From Aristolochia californica (taxonomy: Eukaryota > Streptophyta > Magnoliopsida > Piperales > Aristolochiaceae): a DNA stretch of 64,000 bases. The position numbers and the translations under genes were made by a program. Position 1 is the stretch's first letter, and the number at the start of each line of letters is the position of its first letter. Of the stretch, positions 11,790 to 25,126 are shown piece after piece. Location: positions 16,994,157 through 17,058,156 of the forward strand of contig JARWKL010000016.1 of assembly GCA_029961685.1 (NCBI GenBank). The letters are read 5' to 3'. Below the pieces are notes generated by a model. That model had not been told where the DNA came from. It did not search any database and saw only the letters and a list, made by a program, of their open reading frames with translations.

Positions 11790-13140
11790 CTTCAGTTGCG
11801 TTCATTCCAAAGCCCCCATGGAAGGAAACTAGTGCAAGCAGAAATCATCACTTTTCCAAGACCCAGAAGGGGAGTACCCATGAGCGACTTGTTGAAAGAG
11901 ATCAGATTAGCCACCATGCAGAATTGTAACCCCATCATACTAAGAATGGAAGTCCACACCTTCCATGAGAAGATGCATTCTAGCAGAATGTGGCTTGTGG
12001 TTTCAACTTTAGTGTTGCAAAAAGGGCACAAGGGGGTTGATTGAGGGGTGACCTCTTCTTCTAAGCACGTCTGCCTAGAGAATCTTGCTTTGACAGACAC
12101 TCCACATGAAGAATTTTATCTTAGGAGGTGCACAAAGATGCCATACAAAATAGACCTCATGCTCTATTTGAGACGGATTGTAACCATTAATGTATCCAAA
12201 TGCAGATGATACAGAGAAAGTACCTCTTTTGTCTAGCCACCAAATGAGCTTGTCGGCCTCTGAAGGTCGAATTTTTACCGAGTTTACAAAATCCATCAAA
12301 CAGCTGTCTTCTAAAGCCTCTGTATCAAATAGACCCTTTCTGGGATGAAGGCTTAGACTACCCCCCTCAAAAGCATCAACTACTGATATGTCTCTACGTA
12401 CAGAAAGGAGAAAAAGACTTCTAAAAGTATTCTATTGCGACTCTTGCCCCATCCACAAATCATCCCAAAACTTAAGGGATCTGCCGTTTCCAACAAAGAA
12501 TCTATTGGCAAAGGAAATTTTTGGAAGAAGTAGGTATAATGCTCTCCAAATTGGAGATAGACCTCTCCGATTCCCTTCTAAAAACTACCAATGAGCGTCA
12601 CCACCAAGCTTGACAAGAACCATTTCCTTCCAAAGATTTGAAGGAGTATTGAACTTCCATAACCATTTTAGGAGCAATGCTTGGTTCATTTCCTTGGATT
12701 TCCGAATCCCCAGGCCACCCATATTTTTTTGGCAAACAGACATCATCCCATTTGACCAGATGATATTTAAATGCATCACTTGATCCCCTTCATAGAAATC
12801 TTTGTTTGAGTTATCCATAGTCTTACATATGGATATAGGATAGGGCATAAATGATAGTGCATAGTTTGGGATGCCAGCAAAGCAAGACTTAAGGAGGATG
12901 AGCCTCCCAATCTTACTGAGTAGACACCCCTTCTAGGTTGCTAGCTAAGATTCAATTCTCTCAACCATCGGATTCCATAGACTTTTGCATATATAGCCAT
13001 TGAATATGGCATGCCGAGATAGGTTGCTGGTAGGTGGCTTATTGTGCAACCAAATAAACTTGCCATATCTGCAAGGAGCTCAGAGTTGACATTGAAATCC
13101 ACGAGAGGTTTTTCCCAAATTGACTTTCCTATCATAAGCT
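11790..13140 (-). pseudogene. LINE ORF2 remnant: reverse transcriptase C-terminus and zf-RVT
   Basis: Pieces in different frames show RKVNLGKT, then LLADMASLFGCTISHLPATYLGMPY (typical of the end of plant LINE reverse transcriptase), NMGGLGIRKSKEMNQALLLKWLW, KLIWWLDKRGTFSVSSAFGY, and a zf-RVT block with CPFC and TSHILLEC. The catalytic FADD-type palm motif and the endonuclease are absent. Stops and frameshifts separate every piece. Confidence 0.75.
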
Positions 13141-13159
13141 AATTCGAAGAGACCCCCTA

Positions 13160-15790
13160 CCGCTTTAATCTTTCTAGCTCCATAAATGTTATTCTTCCTA
13201 CCGCCGTGTGCTATCATGTCTCTTGGGGATTCGGTGATTTGCTGGGCTAGAATTTCCTTGAGTGATAGCAACGTCTTGTCGCTTTCTTCTTCTTTCGTAA
13301 GTAGTGATGACAGGAGGGATGCTGGGTTTAAATGTGGTTCGGGATCAACTCCATGCGGGGGTGATAGGGCGAGGCAAGTGGTGATAGCTTTTCTAATCTC
13401 AGAAGAGGGGAGACTTGCTCAACTGGGTTAAGGGGGAGGTTGGAGGTATCAAAAGCATTAGGATACAGATGGGGATTCCATTCCCCGACAGATGCAGAAC
13501 TGGGGAGGAAGATTCAATCGGCAGAATTTGTGTTGATTTCCACTGCGCACTCGCCAAGTGGTCCGGTATTGATGTCAGGCCGAGATAGAGGACCGTTACA
13601 AGAAATGGTAGGAGGGTTTGGGTTGGGGAGATCCACGGTATTTACGGATCTCGAGGTATCGGGATACGTAGGCTGGCCCTCTCGGTTGTATTGGGCCTTG
13701 AGAGGAGACATGAGAGAGGGACTTGCCTCGATAGTATGGTTGACAAAATTTGCTTTCTCGAGACAATCATTGTGCTGGAGACTAGTGTATAGATGATGCG
13801 GGTCTATAGATCGCAGACTCCAAAGAGTATCTCGGGACGAGGGGGAAAATGGGGAGGTGAAAGGACTTATTTGGAAGAGGGGATTAGACAAAAGGGTTGT
13901 GATAGGGCAAGGGCTATTTTGGGGGTTTGGAAAGAGAGAGGAGGATGTTGGAGTGGATGGTGTTTCGGGATTTGGAAAAGTAGAAGTGGACGGGAGGGAG
14001 GGTGGAATTTCGGGATTGGGGAAAGTACCGTTTGAAAGGGTTATTGACAGAGGTATGGACGAGGGCATTGAATTTTCTAATGAACTATTAAAGCTTTGGC
14101 TCAAAATGCGAGATGGTCCAACTTTGGAAGCCGTGGAAGAGGGGAGGGACGTTGATCTTGACAAGGGCCCAACTTTCAATTTTTTGGGGTTCATGATTTG
14201 AATGACTACAGTGGCTTCGAAAATCAGGAAGGCGTCAGGTTTCAAAAGACTCCCCAAAAAATTTAAATTTGAGAATGAGCTAGAGTCCGAACTTGGTAAC
14301 GATGTAGACTCCCCTGAGTATGAAGGGGTAGACATTGGGTTGACCCGGTTAGGAGGTGACGCGGACTTGGGAAAGGGTTGTCCCCTTCATGTCTGGCGAA
14401 GCTCCAGCGATTGCAAAATACCGATGTCTCCGAAAGAGACCTCAAGCCATATAAAATTTCCGCCGAAAGTTAGTTCCAAGAAAAGACTCTTGGACCATCG
14501 TGAGGTTGGGGGCAACAAAAGCCATGACAATGTCGAGCTTTCTTCTCTCCAACGTGTCATCTGCCCACTGTAGTATATTCCCAAAAGAACCGAAGACGCG
14601 TTGTAACACCTCCTCTGACCAGAGCTCTATCGGCAGGCACTGACTGAGATCCATTGACCGAGAGGACGACACAACGAGGTCTCCTCCGATTTCGACACGT
14701 TCATTTCCGTTTCTTGTTCCCGTATCCCGTCTTCCAGGACTGACTCTACCTCTTCCCTCGAGTTGAGAGATACCAACCACTTCGGAGGACCCAACCAAGA
14801 TGTTTTGGATAGGTAATCACATTGTATCTTATCGCGGATCCATGCTGTGAGAGATTCGTTGGTCCAAAACTCGGACTTGGTCACCACCCAGAAGACTGAT
14901 TTTAGCGCCATCTTTCTGGCTGAGAGGATGTCTTGGGGTAAATGGATGGTAGGGTTCTGGGTTGTGGGGAAGGGGATTTTCTGAGGGGATGGGGGTAGGC
15001 AACTGGGTTTAGATTTTTGATTTGTTCTGTGGCTTGTATTTGGTAGGGGGAAAAATGAGGGTATCTTTTCTTGGGGGAGCGGGATGAGTGGTCGAAGATT
15101 GTGAGCCATTCTTCGGTGGTGCCACAACATGCTTCTCTCCGATGGTAAGAATCATCTCTCGCAATAGTTTCCAATAGGACGCGGTTCTGAAAATCTCAGG
15201 GATGTAGATTCGAGCCATGATTAACGACCCCTTTCTTTGGACGATTTTGAGCTCTCGAATCCCCTTCTTTCGGAACACCGAGAGGGAGAAAGAAATTTTT
15301 CCTATTTTGATGTCCCGGAGTTGAGGTGCCCTCGCCGTTTTCCCATCTTCGAAGCAACGCGCGAAATCGGAGACTGCAGCTAGAGGAATCGAGATGAGAG
15401 ACCGTCTTCTTCCATTTCTGATGGTTAGGCGTATAACCTTGTCGAATCTCCCTGATTTCAGCTCCAACGAGATTTCCAAGTCTCCACAAGCCCATGATGC
15501 TTCCCTTCTTTCCGTTTACCTTTCTTATCCGAATTTCTTCCTTTTGCCGTGCACCAACGCCCGTCTTCCTCTGACACAGGTTGGTCGAGGTCGAGAAGAT
15601 CGTGATTCTCCTTCACGACAGGGGACTCCTCGTCAGCGCCAGAAGATTTGGAGTGTTTCGTCGTCTTGACCACTATCGTCGGCTCGAGCCCTGCCTTCGC
15701 ACCAGTAGGTGGGGCTAGTGGTGGGTTGGGAACTTCATCAGGCGACGACGACGACGACGACGACGACGATTCGTTGGATTTACTCTTCAC
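13160..15790 (-). pseudogene. LINE ORF1 (gag-like) remnant
   Basis: Overlapping frames tell one broken story. It starts MKSKSNE followed by a serine run (15790 downward), then DKVIRLTIRNGRRRSLISIP and a basic region, then ALKSVFWVVTKSEFW, LGPPKWLVSLNSREEVESVL and LWSEEVLQRVFGSFG, which resemble the conserved core of plant LINE ORF1 proteins. A Ser/Pro/Thr-rich, low-complexity segment (273 codons open, 14335-13514) follows. Several frameshifts are needed to connect these, so the ORF is dead. The serine run is encoded by the ACG trinucleotide repeat at 15742-15769. In life ORF1 binds the element's RNA. Confidence 0.7.
15742..15769. repeat. ACG/GAC trinucleotide microsatellite
   Basis: About nine tandem ACG units. 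On the minus strand they encode the poly-serine tract at the start of the LINE ORF1 remnant. Confidence 0.9.
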
Positions 15791-18778
15791 TTATAGAGAT
15801 TCAAGTTAGTTATCACTAGGACAATTTTTTTTATGTTTCTGCTTGTGTCCAGTTTTATTTGTGAGCATTTGTTTTCTATTTGGGAAAGCTTATTGACCCT
15901 AAACAGCTAATTTAGCTTGTGTATAGCTGTTTTGTAGTGTTTGGAAATTCTTGAGAGATGAAGTGAGGGGGTATAATACTTGAGTAAAACTGTTGTTCTT
16001 GGTGGCTTGGGGAACTCTTTTTTCATCGCACAGTATGCCAGTAGATTCTTGAGTAGGATACCATCCTTGGATCATACATGTTGGAGGAGCCTCAGCAATA
16101 CAACACACAGCTACGTGTAGGAATGGCATTGAATTAAGTTGGTTTGTGAATGGCATGGGCTTGGCCCGGGGTCTGGATGGTTTTTCTAATGCTCAAGCCA
16201 GGCTTGAGCCTCCAGCTAGCTTGTTATCTTTATAGAGTTGAGCCCAAACTTTCCCATGTTTGGCTTGATGAGCTTTCGAGCTGGCTCAATTTTCTAGTTT
16301 ACTTACAAAAATGCCTTTTATATACATATGAAATAACAAAATTAATTTCTTTAAGCTTTGTCTGAAAGTCCTCCACCTGCCAATGTTCATCTCCCATTGG
16401 AAACTCTCAAAGTTGAGCTGAGACACCAACAACAAAGCTCAGGAAATCCTCCTCAATGTTCTCGAAGCTTTGGGAGTCTCATTTCCCATTGGTGTCTCAG
16501 CGATGCAACAGTCCAGTGGTTTTGCTGTTCATTTGTGCTCAATCTCTCCCATCTCATTCATGATTCATTGTCACTTCCCACTAGTATCCCTGTTTTCATG
16601 GGTGACACGGTAACGCAATTTGCATGGAAATTGCCTTGGCGGTGAAAATCCTCGGATAGAGTGGTGTTTCCTTCAATAATTTCAATATTCACCGTGAGGA
16701 ATGTACCTTTTATACATGCGGAAGCTTCCTCCCAGTTGATGTTATTTAGAAAAATCTAATGAGATTTTACAGGGCTGCGGATCTCTGTGGCATCTAATAT
16801 GTCTCCTCAGAAGATTATATTACAGAAGCAGACTAGTTAGTAGATGTATTTTCCAGTTTAGAAAATTAGAAAACAGAAAAAAGTTTGGAAAGGGAAGATA
16901 CAGGGCATCGGAATGTGCAGACCTCTCTCATTTTTCATCCTCATCCTCCTATTTGCATTTATCAGGTGGAATAGCAAAACTGAATGTAGAAGAAAGCAGG
17001 ATCCCCCTACAATACCTCTCACTATGGAGTTCTAACTCGAACCTCCTACTTTCCTACAGAGTCAAACTTCCAGTTTAATGTTCATAATCAAAATCCCATT
17101 GTTTCCCATGGATGATGCTTCTGATCTAGAGCCCTGTTTATGTTTTGGTGCTGTTTAATCGTGTGATCTTATTGTTTCAGTCAGAGTATATGTCAATTTT
17201 CATATTTTTGGAAATCATTGTAATTTGATTTTATATTATGTTTGATAGAGTGTGCTTGGCAGGTCGGCGTGCCACTCCTTCCGACTTCTGTAATCACAAG
17301 GTGCTTGAAACCCAACTACTGTGCCTTATGGATTTACACAACTAAAGATGGATTTGGAGGCAATGTTATTTTTTTTTTGGACTTTACACTGATTCTAGCG
17401 ACTAGCGTCTCTGTTTCACTGTTTTGCTAGGCTCTAGTGCAATCTTGCTCACACCGAAACCCATGCGACTAGTTCGGAGTGGGAAGAAGACAGATACGGG
17501 CCAGCGTCGAGCTCAGTGTTGAAATCTGCTCAGGTATTCCCAGGCATCAGGTACGTTTGTATTGTTGAATCTCCCATCTTTAGTCCAAGTTGAGGGAGAG
17601 AGTTGAAAGAACTACGTAGAACATGTGACTCGTGAAAATTTACATATGCAAACTCAGAGTGGACTAAATATTTTATTCAAATCTAATCACGCAATGAAAA
17701 GATTTAAGGACCCTGTAAATCCTCCTGTTATGTCTTCTATTCTTACGTACCACCACCAACACGAACGATTTTAATGAAATCAAGGGAGAACCGATTGATT
17801 GATCGATCCATCAAGAAGTTGGCCCAAAAATCTATCAAAAATTTGACTAATCTTCCTTAAGCTTCCTTGGCCAAATTTGAATAGCACTTCCCACCATGGT
17901 TCTTGCTCTAATCGCTCTTGGATTGTTTCCCGATTTGCCCTAGGATTGACAGCAATCAGGAAAATGTGTGTAAAATCAAATTGAAGATCCTAGATTAAAG
18001 TATTTCTTAATTAAAAAATTCTGAATTCTCTCCCTTGTAATCTTACTGGAATTCTTCACTCCATTAAAGCACAAATCGTATCTGAACTCTTGTTTCTCTT
18101 GCGCCAGGGAAATCTATTTTACTAGTGGCATTTTAAGTTAACAGACTTTCGCCATTGAATATATCGCTAGAGGAAGTCTAAAATTTGCTGGAGGACCCTC
18201 TTAACAGCTATCTTAGAAAATTCAAAAACTCATTAGTAGAAGTCAGCTGTATATTGAAGAAATTTTTAAAGTTCATTGGAAAAATTTACGAATATAAAAA
18301 TAAAAAATTATTTTTCTAATGAAAATTTGTAATTAGTTGGTAGAGGTCAAACATGTAACAGCGAATTAATTATAATTTTTATGGAATATATTTGAAAATA
18401 GTTTTTTTTTAGAAAACTTCTTGTAGTGAATTTCTTATTTTCTGCTGTAGTAACAACTATTAAAAAATTAAATTTACCCTATTTAATAATAAAAATAAAA
18501 GGAAGACAAAATAATTTTAATAAATAATCAAATAATTTAAAATGTAAACTTTAAAATAAAATATAGAAAATTATAAACAGAATTAATTAAATTATACAAA
18601 AAAAGAACATACAAGAGTATAAAAATATACATAAGAAAACTAGACATCACTTTGTGAAAGGACACGAAAAACAATCAATTTACTTGCATTTGATAAAAAA
18701 CCTAATGCATCTCATCCTAGAGCTAAGATTACATAGCCTTCTTCTTTGCTAGAAGATATGAATGATCTTGAGTGGTAT
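15791..18778. other. Intergenic spacer, no gene recognised
   Basis: Several open frames of 60-95 codons occur, but none shows a domain, a clear ATG context or splice partners. The segment 18300-18640 is strongly AT-rich. Confidence 0.4.
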
Positions 18779-19059
18779 TGATGTAAATAATCTATTTTTT
18801 TGGCCTTTATACCCACCTATTAGGGTAAGGGGCATGCATGTATTTTTTTACTTTTTGATCTCTATAAATAAGTATGAGGAGGATTAGGGAATTCTTTCAA
18901 AACCCTAATCCTCACTTCGATCTTCTTCATGTGGTCTCTCTTCTCTCCTCTAGCTGTTCTCTTGTTTTTTATGTCTCTCTTCCACTCTTTTACTCCATCC
19001 TTCCTTACCTCACCTCATGAATCATTAACATGATTACCATGCAATTCTGAAATTCAATA

Positions 19060-19071
19060 TGGTATCAGAGC
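19060..19071 (+). other. Primer-binding site, initiator Met tRNA type
   Basis: TGGTATCAGAGC is the standard plant copia primer site. It lies just after the 5' LTR-like leader. Confidence 0.85.
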
Positions 19072-21478
19072 ATCTTCAAAATTCTATGATTTTTTCCTCT
19101 TTGCTCGGTTGACTAAGGGATGCAAGAACAAGAAATCGAAGTGTTGCAAAATTCTCTCAAATCAGATTAGTCATTTCTTTGTTGTTTTGATGGATGTTTT
19201 GTTTCTGGGTTGAAGCCTTGGGAACATGCATGGAGTTAAGAATGCATGGTTGACAATATCAGTGGTTTTATCATGCATACGAGCTAGTTGCATGTCATAA
19301 AATGCTGGTTTTTCCCTCTTCATGAACTGGGAGATAAATAACTGAAAGTTCTAAGATTATTGATGCTGAAATCCTTAACAAAAATTGCTGATTTTAAATT
19401 GATGAACCATTCTCTTATTGAGAGAAGAAGAATAGCAGCAAATCAATTTCGATTTTCTTTATGCTTCAATGTGCTCTGTACATTGAGACATCTTTGATTT
19501 GTTTGCCATAACAATCCCTCTTAGAGCATGATTTTCGTGGGTTTCTTTGAAAGAGGAAGAATGACTCAAAGCTCTCGAATTCAAAAAGGTTCCCTCAAAT
19601 TGAGTCAAATCTTGAGAGTCAGAAGAGAACTAATGAGCAAGTGACTTTCACAGAAGAGGTCACTTCAGACCCCACTAAAAGGGCAAGTGACTTTCATAGA
19701 AGAGAACTATGGTTTCTTACAAAAATTGAAAACACTGATAGTTGCTCCCTCACGTGCACATGCAATTACTGTTTCTACCACAAGCATGTATTCTCTTTGT
19801 TCATGTTTAGGTTCATCACCTTGGATTATTGATCCGGAACCTTTGAACATCGTATTGGTAAATATGCTAATTTAACCTCCTTATCCTCTTGTGTTACAGA
19901 CCGATTTGTACCTTTTGTAGTTGGATCCTAGACTATAGTGTAGGGTAGTGGTAGCTTTCATATATCCTCTCTATTAGTCAATAATATTTTTTTTGTTCCA
20001 CAATTGATATTCAGACTCCTATCAGTTAGTCAATTGACAAAAAAACTTAATTATTTTGTTACATTTTCCCCTCTCATTGTGTTTTTCAAGACATCAAAAC
20101 GAAATCGGTGATTGGTAGCGGCCATGAGAGAGTAGATCTCTATTTCCTGGAATCTCCCATTCTTATAGTTGTAGAAACAACCAATCTAGATGCAAAACAA
20201 TGACATAATTGTCTCGATCATCCCTCATTGGCTAATTAACAAAAGTTGGTTCCATGACTCAGTTAAGTTATGAGTTTTGTGAGCTTGGAGAACATCACAA
20301 ATTTGTGTTATTCTTTAGCAAGATAAAGTCGCTTCTACTTCAGTTTTTTCTTTAGTTTATTCAAATGTTTGGGGACCAAATCATATATCAAATATTTCAA
20401 ACTCTTAAGTATTTTGGATTTTTTATGGATGATTATTCTAGAGTAACTTGACTTTATTTACTGAAGGATAGATCAAATGTTTTATCTATCTTTGAATCAT
20501 TTTGTGCTACGGTTGAGTAAATATAGATTTTCAGGCCAGATAATACTAAATATAGATCAAAAGGAAGATATTATTCATCAAGGCTTTGTGTTTAAACACG
20601 TCAAGATAATGGTATATCTGAAAGAAAGAATAAATATTTAGTTGAGGTTGCACGAACTATTATGTTATCCATGAATAAACCACAATATTATTTGCCCCAT
20701 GCTATTCTCACTGCATATTTCCTTTTTTTATTTTTTGGATGCCTTCTAGTGTTTTATAGGGTCAAACACCATTCTCCAGATTTAAAAAATATTTATTTAC
20801 TTTTTCGTTATCTCCTTATATGTCTGGATGTGTTTCTTTCATGCATAACACTTTCCACATCCAAAATAAGTTTAGTCTTAAAGTAGTTAAATGTATCTTC
20901 CTTGGTTACTCTAACATTTGAAAATGGTATATTTGTTATACTCCATCTTTGAAAAAACATTTATCTCAATGGATAAAACATTTTTTTCTTGAAGAATAAT
21001 CCTTCTACTCTAGTGTTTCTTCGTCTGGTTTTGATCCTATTACAAGGATGACAATACCTTTTACTTTCACCATATCAACCTATTCTACATTATGAGCAAC
21101 CCATTGAGATCTCCTCTGTCATTGCTGATCACTCTCCTGTAGAGTACTCTGATGGTTATGAGATAAAGGTAAGTTCTCATCCATCTTCTCTTATTGTATT
21201 TGGTCCACTATATGACACTAGACTTATTGCCCTTTGTAAGGAGCCTCACTCCTCTACCATTCATCCTATTGCACATTTTTATCCACTCACAGATTGTCTT
21301 CTAGTTGTGTCACCTTCTTGGCAGCCTTGTCTTCTTCTCATATGCCTGCCACTTATGAGGCCTGTCTTGATCCAAGGTGAAAAGTTGTCATGGACTAAGA
21401 AATGAATATAATGTATTGGAATAACACTTTGGATTTATCCATGCTTTCATCTATAAAAAAAACAACAATGGATTACAG

Positions 21479-22178
21479 ATGGGTATTTACCTTTTAAAAT
21501 ACAATCCAGATGGAACAATTGCTCGGTATAAAGCAATGTTTGTGGCCAAAGGGTGTACTCAATTATATGGCATTGCCTATGATGAGACCTTTTCACTAGT
21601 GGCTAAGTTAAATTCGATACGTGTTCACATATCCCTTGTTGCAAATTTTAAATGGAAAAAATTTCATCTAGATGTAAAAAATGTTTTCCTTCATGATGAC
21701 TTATTTGAGGGAAGTCTATATGATTTAACTACTCGGTTATGTGGTTGAGGGGGTATAAAGTATGTCGTCCCAGAAAGCCAATTTATGGGCTGAAACAATT
21801 TCCTCATGTTTGGTTTGATAATTTACAAAAGTTGTGGTAAGACATGGTTTTAAACGATGTCAATGTGATCGTTTTATTTTTACTATAAATACAACACAAG
21901 GCATGACTGTTTATGTAGATGATATTATCATCACGAGAAGTGATTCCATAGGAATTCAACACGTTTAGGAGAATTTGACCAAAGTGTTTCAAACCAAAGA
22001 TCTTGGTTTTTTACGATATTTTCTTGGTATAGAAGTACTTCAATCTAATCGTGACAAAGTTTTGTTTCAAAGAAAGTATGTGCTCGATTTACTTAAAGAA
22101 ACATGGATGCTTAGTTGGAAAAATTATTTACCTTATAGTTACAATACCGAACATCTCCTACTCGATCAATGTTGTTAG
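21479..22178 (+). pseudogene. Copia reverse transcriptase remnant
   Basis: The frame shows NPDGTIARYKAMFVAKGCTQ, YDETFSLVAKLNSIRVHISL and FHLDVKNVFLHDDLFEGSLY, then after breaks TVYVDDIIITRSDS with the catalytic YVDD box intact (about 21908-21930). DLGFLRYFLGIEVLQSNRDK and VLFQRKYVLDLLKE follow. At least one in-frame TAG (near 21967) and several frameshifts interrupt it. Confidence 0.85.
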
Positions 22179-22708
22179 TCAATTAATGCTTTGACCACAA
22201 CAACCTCATTGGTTGGAAGTAGAAAAAAAATTTTCAATATCAAATGAAAAATCCAAGTTAAAGGTTTATATATAAATGTCATGGGCACACCAATATTGAA
22301 GGATTTGTAGATAGATTGGGTTGGCTCCCCACATGAGTAAAAAATCCACTTCAGATTATTGTATCACTATTGGAAGCAACTTGGTCACTTGGAGTAGCAA
22401 AAACCAAAGTGTGGTAGCTAGCACATGCAATAAGTGAATTGTTGTGGCTTGTGTCTCTAATGACAAAACTTGATTTTCCAATACCGAGTGGTTATTCATA
22501 TTACGACCAATTCAGTGTTTCATGAAAGAACAAATTACATAAAATTTGATTGTCATTTTGTTCAATAAGCTATAAGCTAGTGTCATATCTATGCAATATA
22601 TTTCTTCTAGAAATCAGCTAGCTGATATTTTTTTAAACACTATTGCAACGGGACCACTTGGTACTACTTGTATAAAACTTGGTATATTTAATATTTTTGC
22701 ACCAGCTT

Positions 22709-22717
22709 GAAGGGGAG
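22709..22717 (+). other. Polypurine tract of the copia relic
   Basis: GAAGGGGAG directly precedes TGTTGAAG, a plausible 3' LTR start at 22719. Confidence 0.6.
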
Positions 22718-22718
22718 T

Positions 22719-22985
22719 GTTGAAGAAGCACTACGTGACATATATTATAATTGAGTGAATACCTTGTAATTACTAAGTATTTTAAATTCTTTTTCATATT
22801 TCTTATGTATTAGGGTTTCTACCCTTGATTATAAATAAGGCATCATGGAGAGGAAAACCTCATACTCGAGCTCTTCTTGTGTGGTTAAAAACCTTAGTTT
22901 GAGCTCTCTTCTTGCTCTCCTCTCTCATTTTCCTTTTTCCCACTCATTTGTCTTACTCTGCTTCACCTCAACTCCAGCTCTTTCA
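22719..22985 (+). repeat. 3' LTR-like sequence of the copia relic
   Basis: It begins TGTTGAAG just after the polypurine tract. It holds a TATA-like TTATAAATAAGG, a CT-rich downstream stretch, and ends near CTCTTTCA. The right border is approximate. Confidence 0.55.
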
Positions 22986-25126
22986 AGCATGAAACTCTAG
23001 AATTTATTAGCTATTATAATTTAGACTCTAGCCGCAAAATAGAAATTAACTACTAAAGTCCTACTTTCCTTACAATTTTCTACTAGATGTTGTTTTGACG
23101 ACGTTGATAGAAAGTTTTGTTTGCAGAGCCCCTTTTTGTTGTAGGTAAAAGATGTTTTATTAGCCTCGAGTTATTAGGTGAACTGGTAAATAAATGGCTA
23201 AGTGAAAATTTTAAAACACATCATGAAAATAAAAAATCTTTATGGCATTGTAGAGACATATTGGATTCTTAATTAAGGACTCAAACCTAATTACCCATGC
23301 AATTGCTTATACTGATAACCTAAAAATCATATTCTATCAAAGTAAAAAATGCACATTTCTACATAAAATTATACTTTCACTTTCCATGGATAATTAACTA
23401 CTTTATATGTGTATTAAGAGCTAACCATGTCTAATCATTCAAATACACAAAATAGCTATATGCAATTGCTTATTTTTATTTAAAACTATTTATTTATTTA
23501 TTTTCTAATTTTATAATTTACAAGATTTTCCCATCTTTTTTTGCCATAAGCATGGTTTATCTTTTCCTATTGATAAAGAATCAGTTGATGGGTCCACTTA
23601 TGATATTCGCTTAAAGTCAAATCCTAGGTTATCAGTATAGAATGTGAAGCAGACCAACAAGCAAATCATGGTGAATCTATGGAGTTAGGTCAGGTTTAGG
23701 TAATTAGTGGATGAAGATATTTTATAAAATTTCAAATAAAGACATGGTTTCTTGTACTTTACTGGCTGGTTAAAAATAATAATTATGAACTGAGAATAAT
23801 GCAGGAGACAGCAGTCTCTAGGATCATGGGAATAATGAAAACGATGAGCATATCAAAAGGTAATAAATGGTGGTATTCGTATCCAATTCAGTTCCATTGA
23901 TTGCTAAGTTTTCATCAATATCCTCTGATATATGATCGTATCCATGGCTTCAAGGTTTATCAATGAGCTCGAATGAAACTTACCGGATACTTCTTGTTTA
24001 GTGCGATCATGAATCCACTTGAAGCAATATAGTAAGACTTGGTTGACATTCCCATTATGGGTTGGCCAGTTTTAGCTGATTTAGAGGCAAAAACCCAATT
24101 TTCTCTCTCTGTAATTGTCATGTTCTCTTTCTTTCACCCAGCTCCTCAGATCATAATCAATAGAACGGAGTGGTTTACGATTCTCTCTGGTGGCTTAAAA
24201 ACAAAATGTGGAAAAAAGAGAGAAACAGTCATTTTGCAGAGAATATTACACACCTGCAATCTTCCAGTTTAATGACATTACCCTCGAGATGGCTGACAAA
24301 CAATCTTGGGTTTTTGGGATCCTTCATAAGATGGTTTCAGATTCAAATCTACCAATTAAGATCAGTGTGATGAGTTTATGAAAGAACAGTAATGAAATTT
24401 GGGGAGAGGAGGAAATTTGCCAATTCAATGTGGATATAGAAATTAAGCCAGTGTTAATGGCTGCCCACCATATTCAAACTGCTGGAAAATACAAATCCAA
24501 AGTCGTCTCTCACATATAGTTATACTTCTCAAAAGTGAGAAAAGAAAAAAAAGCAAAAGAAGAAGAAGGAAATCTTATTAGTCCCCAACATGCACTTACA
24601 TGATCAGCAGCAAGCAAGATTTGTCTCTCTTCATAAGAACTGAATCTATTTCATCTATCCCAACCAATTAACCCAATCACATAAACAAGAAATACATCAG
24701 AAAAGAGAGGGTGTGTCGTGCTTTATATACATACAAGAAAACCCAACTTACTAGACCAAGAAATGAAGAAACCCTTCGACTGTTTGCAGGTGAAGAAGGG
24801 CAGACAATGACATGGAAGGATCCGAGGTTCCTCTCGGAGCTGACACTTTGCTGCTGGCGCCAATATCAAAAACAGGCCTGTAGAAGGTGTGCCTCCGACA
24901 TGATCTCTCCGATCCAAACGTCCATTGCCGCTTACCTCATTTCAAGACTGCTAAAAGAATCGAACACCTGATACTTGTGCCTCATCAACTCTCCGGGAAG
25001 AAACATAAAACCTCCTAGCTCTATCTTTACTTAGGAACAAGGAAAGAGAAAAAAGAAAAAAAGAAATGAAGAAAGAAAGAAAGAAAAAAGTAAAGGAGAT
25101 GATCATGGTCGGATTAAAGGGCTTTG
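22986..25126. other. AT-rich intergenic spacer
   Basis: No gene was recognised. The right end (about 24960-25126) probably includes the 3' UTR of the minus-strand Dof gene. It contains A/G-rich simple sequence at 25047-25092. Confidence 0.45.

Larger units (their letters stand above)
10877..15790 (-). mobile_element. Decayed L1-type LINE with internal deletion
   Basis: Read on the minus strand, the element runs from an ORF1 start near 15790 to RNase H near 10877. The order is: ORF1 (gag-like) 15790 to about 13160, the C-terminal part of reverse transcriptase from about 13140 (motifs LFGCTISHLPATYLGMP and CQKNMGGLGIRKSKEMNQALL), a zf-RVT region at 12300-11790 (PLCPFCNTKVETTSHILLEC), and one complete plus one partial RNase H. 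The endonuclease and most of the reverse transcriptase palm are missing. Many stops and frameshifts interrupt all parts, so it cannot move. Plant LINEs are usually 6-7 kb, so roughly 2 kb or more has been lost. Confidence 0.88.
18779..22985 (+). mobile_element. Heavily decayed Ty1/copia retrotransposon
   Basis: Landmarks appear in copia order. A primer-binding site TGGTATCAGAGC (initiator Met tRNA type) lies at 19060-19071, after an LTR-like leader with TATA-like CTATAAATAAG. A protease-region remnant SSPWIID follows near 19815, then an integrase remnant near 20620-20710 (ERKNKYLVEVARTIMLSMN). Reverse transcriptase fragments are at 21479-22178, with a polypurine tract and LTR-like sequence at the end. 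Copia order (integrase before RT) separates it from gypsy. Stops and frameshifts are everywhere. The two LTR-like ends share layout but little obvious identity, implying great age or that they are not a true pair. Confidence 0.8.

Noticed and set aside
13440..14573. Plus-strand frames of 80-123 codons
   Set aside because: They are antisense to the Ser/Pro-rich part of LINE ORF1 and show no independent support.
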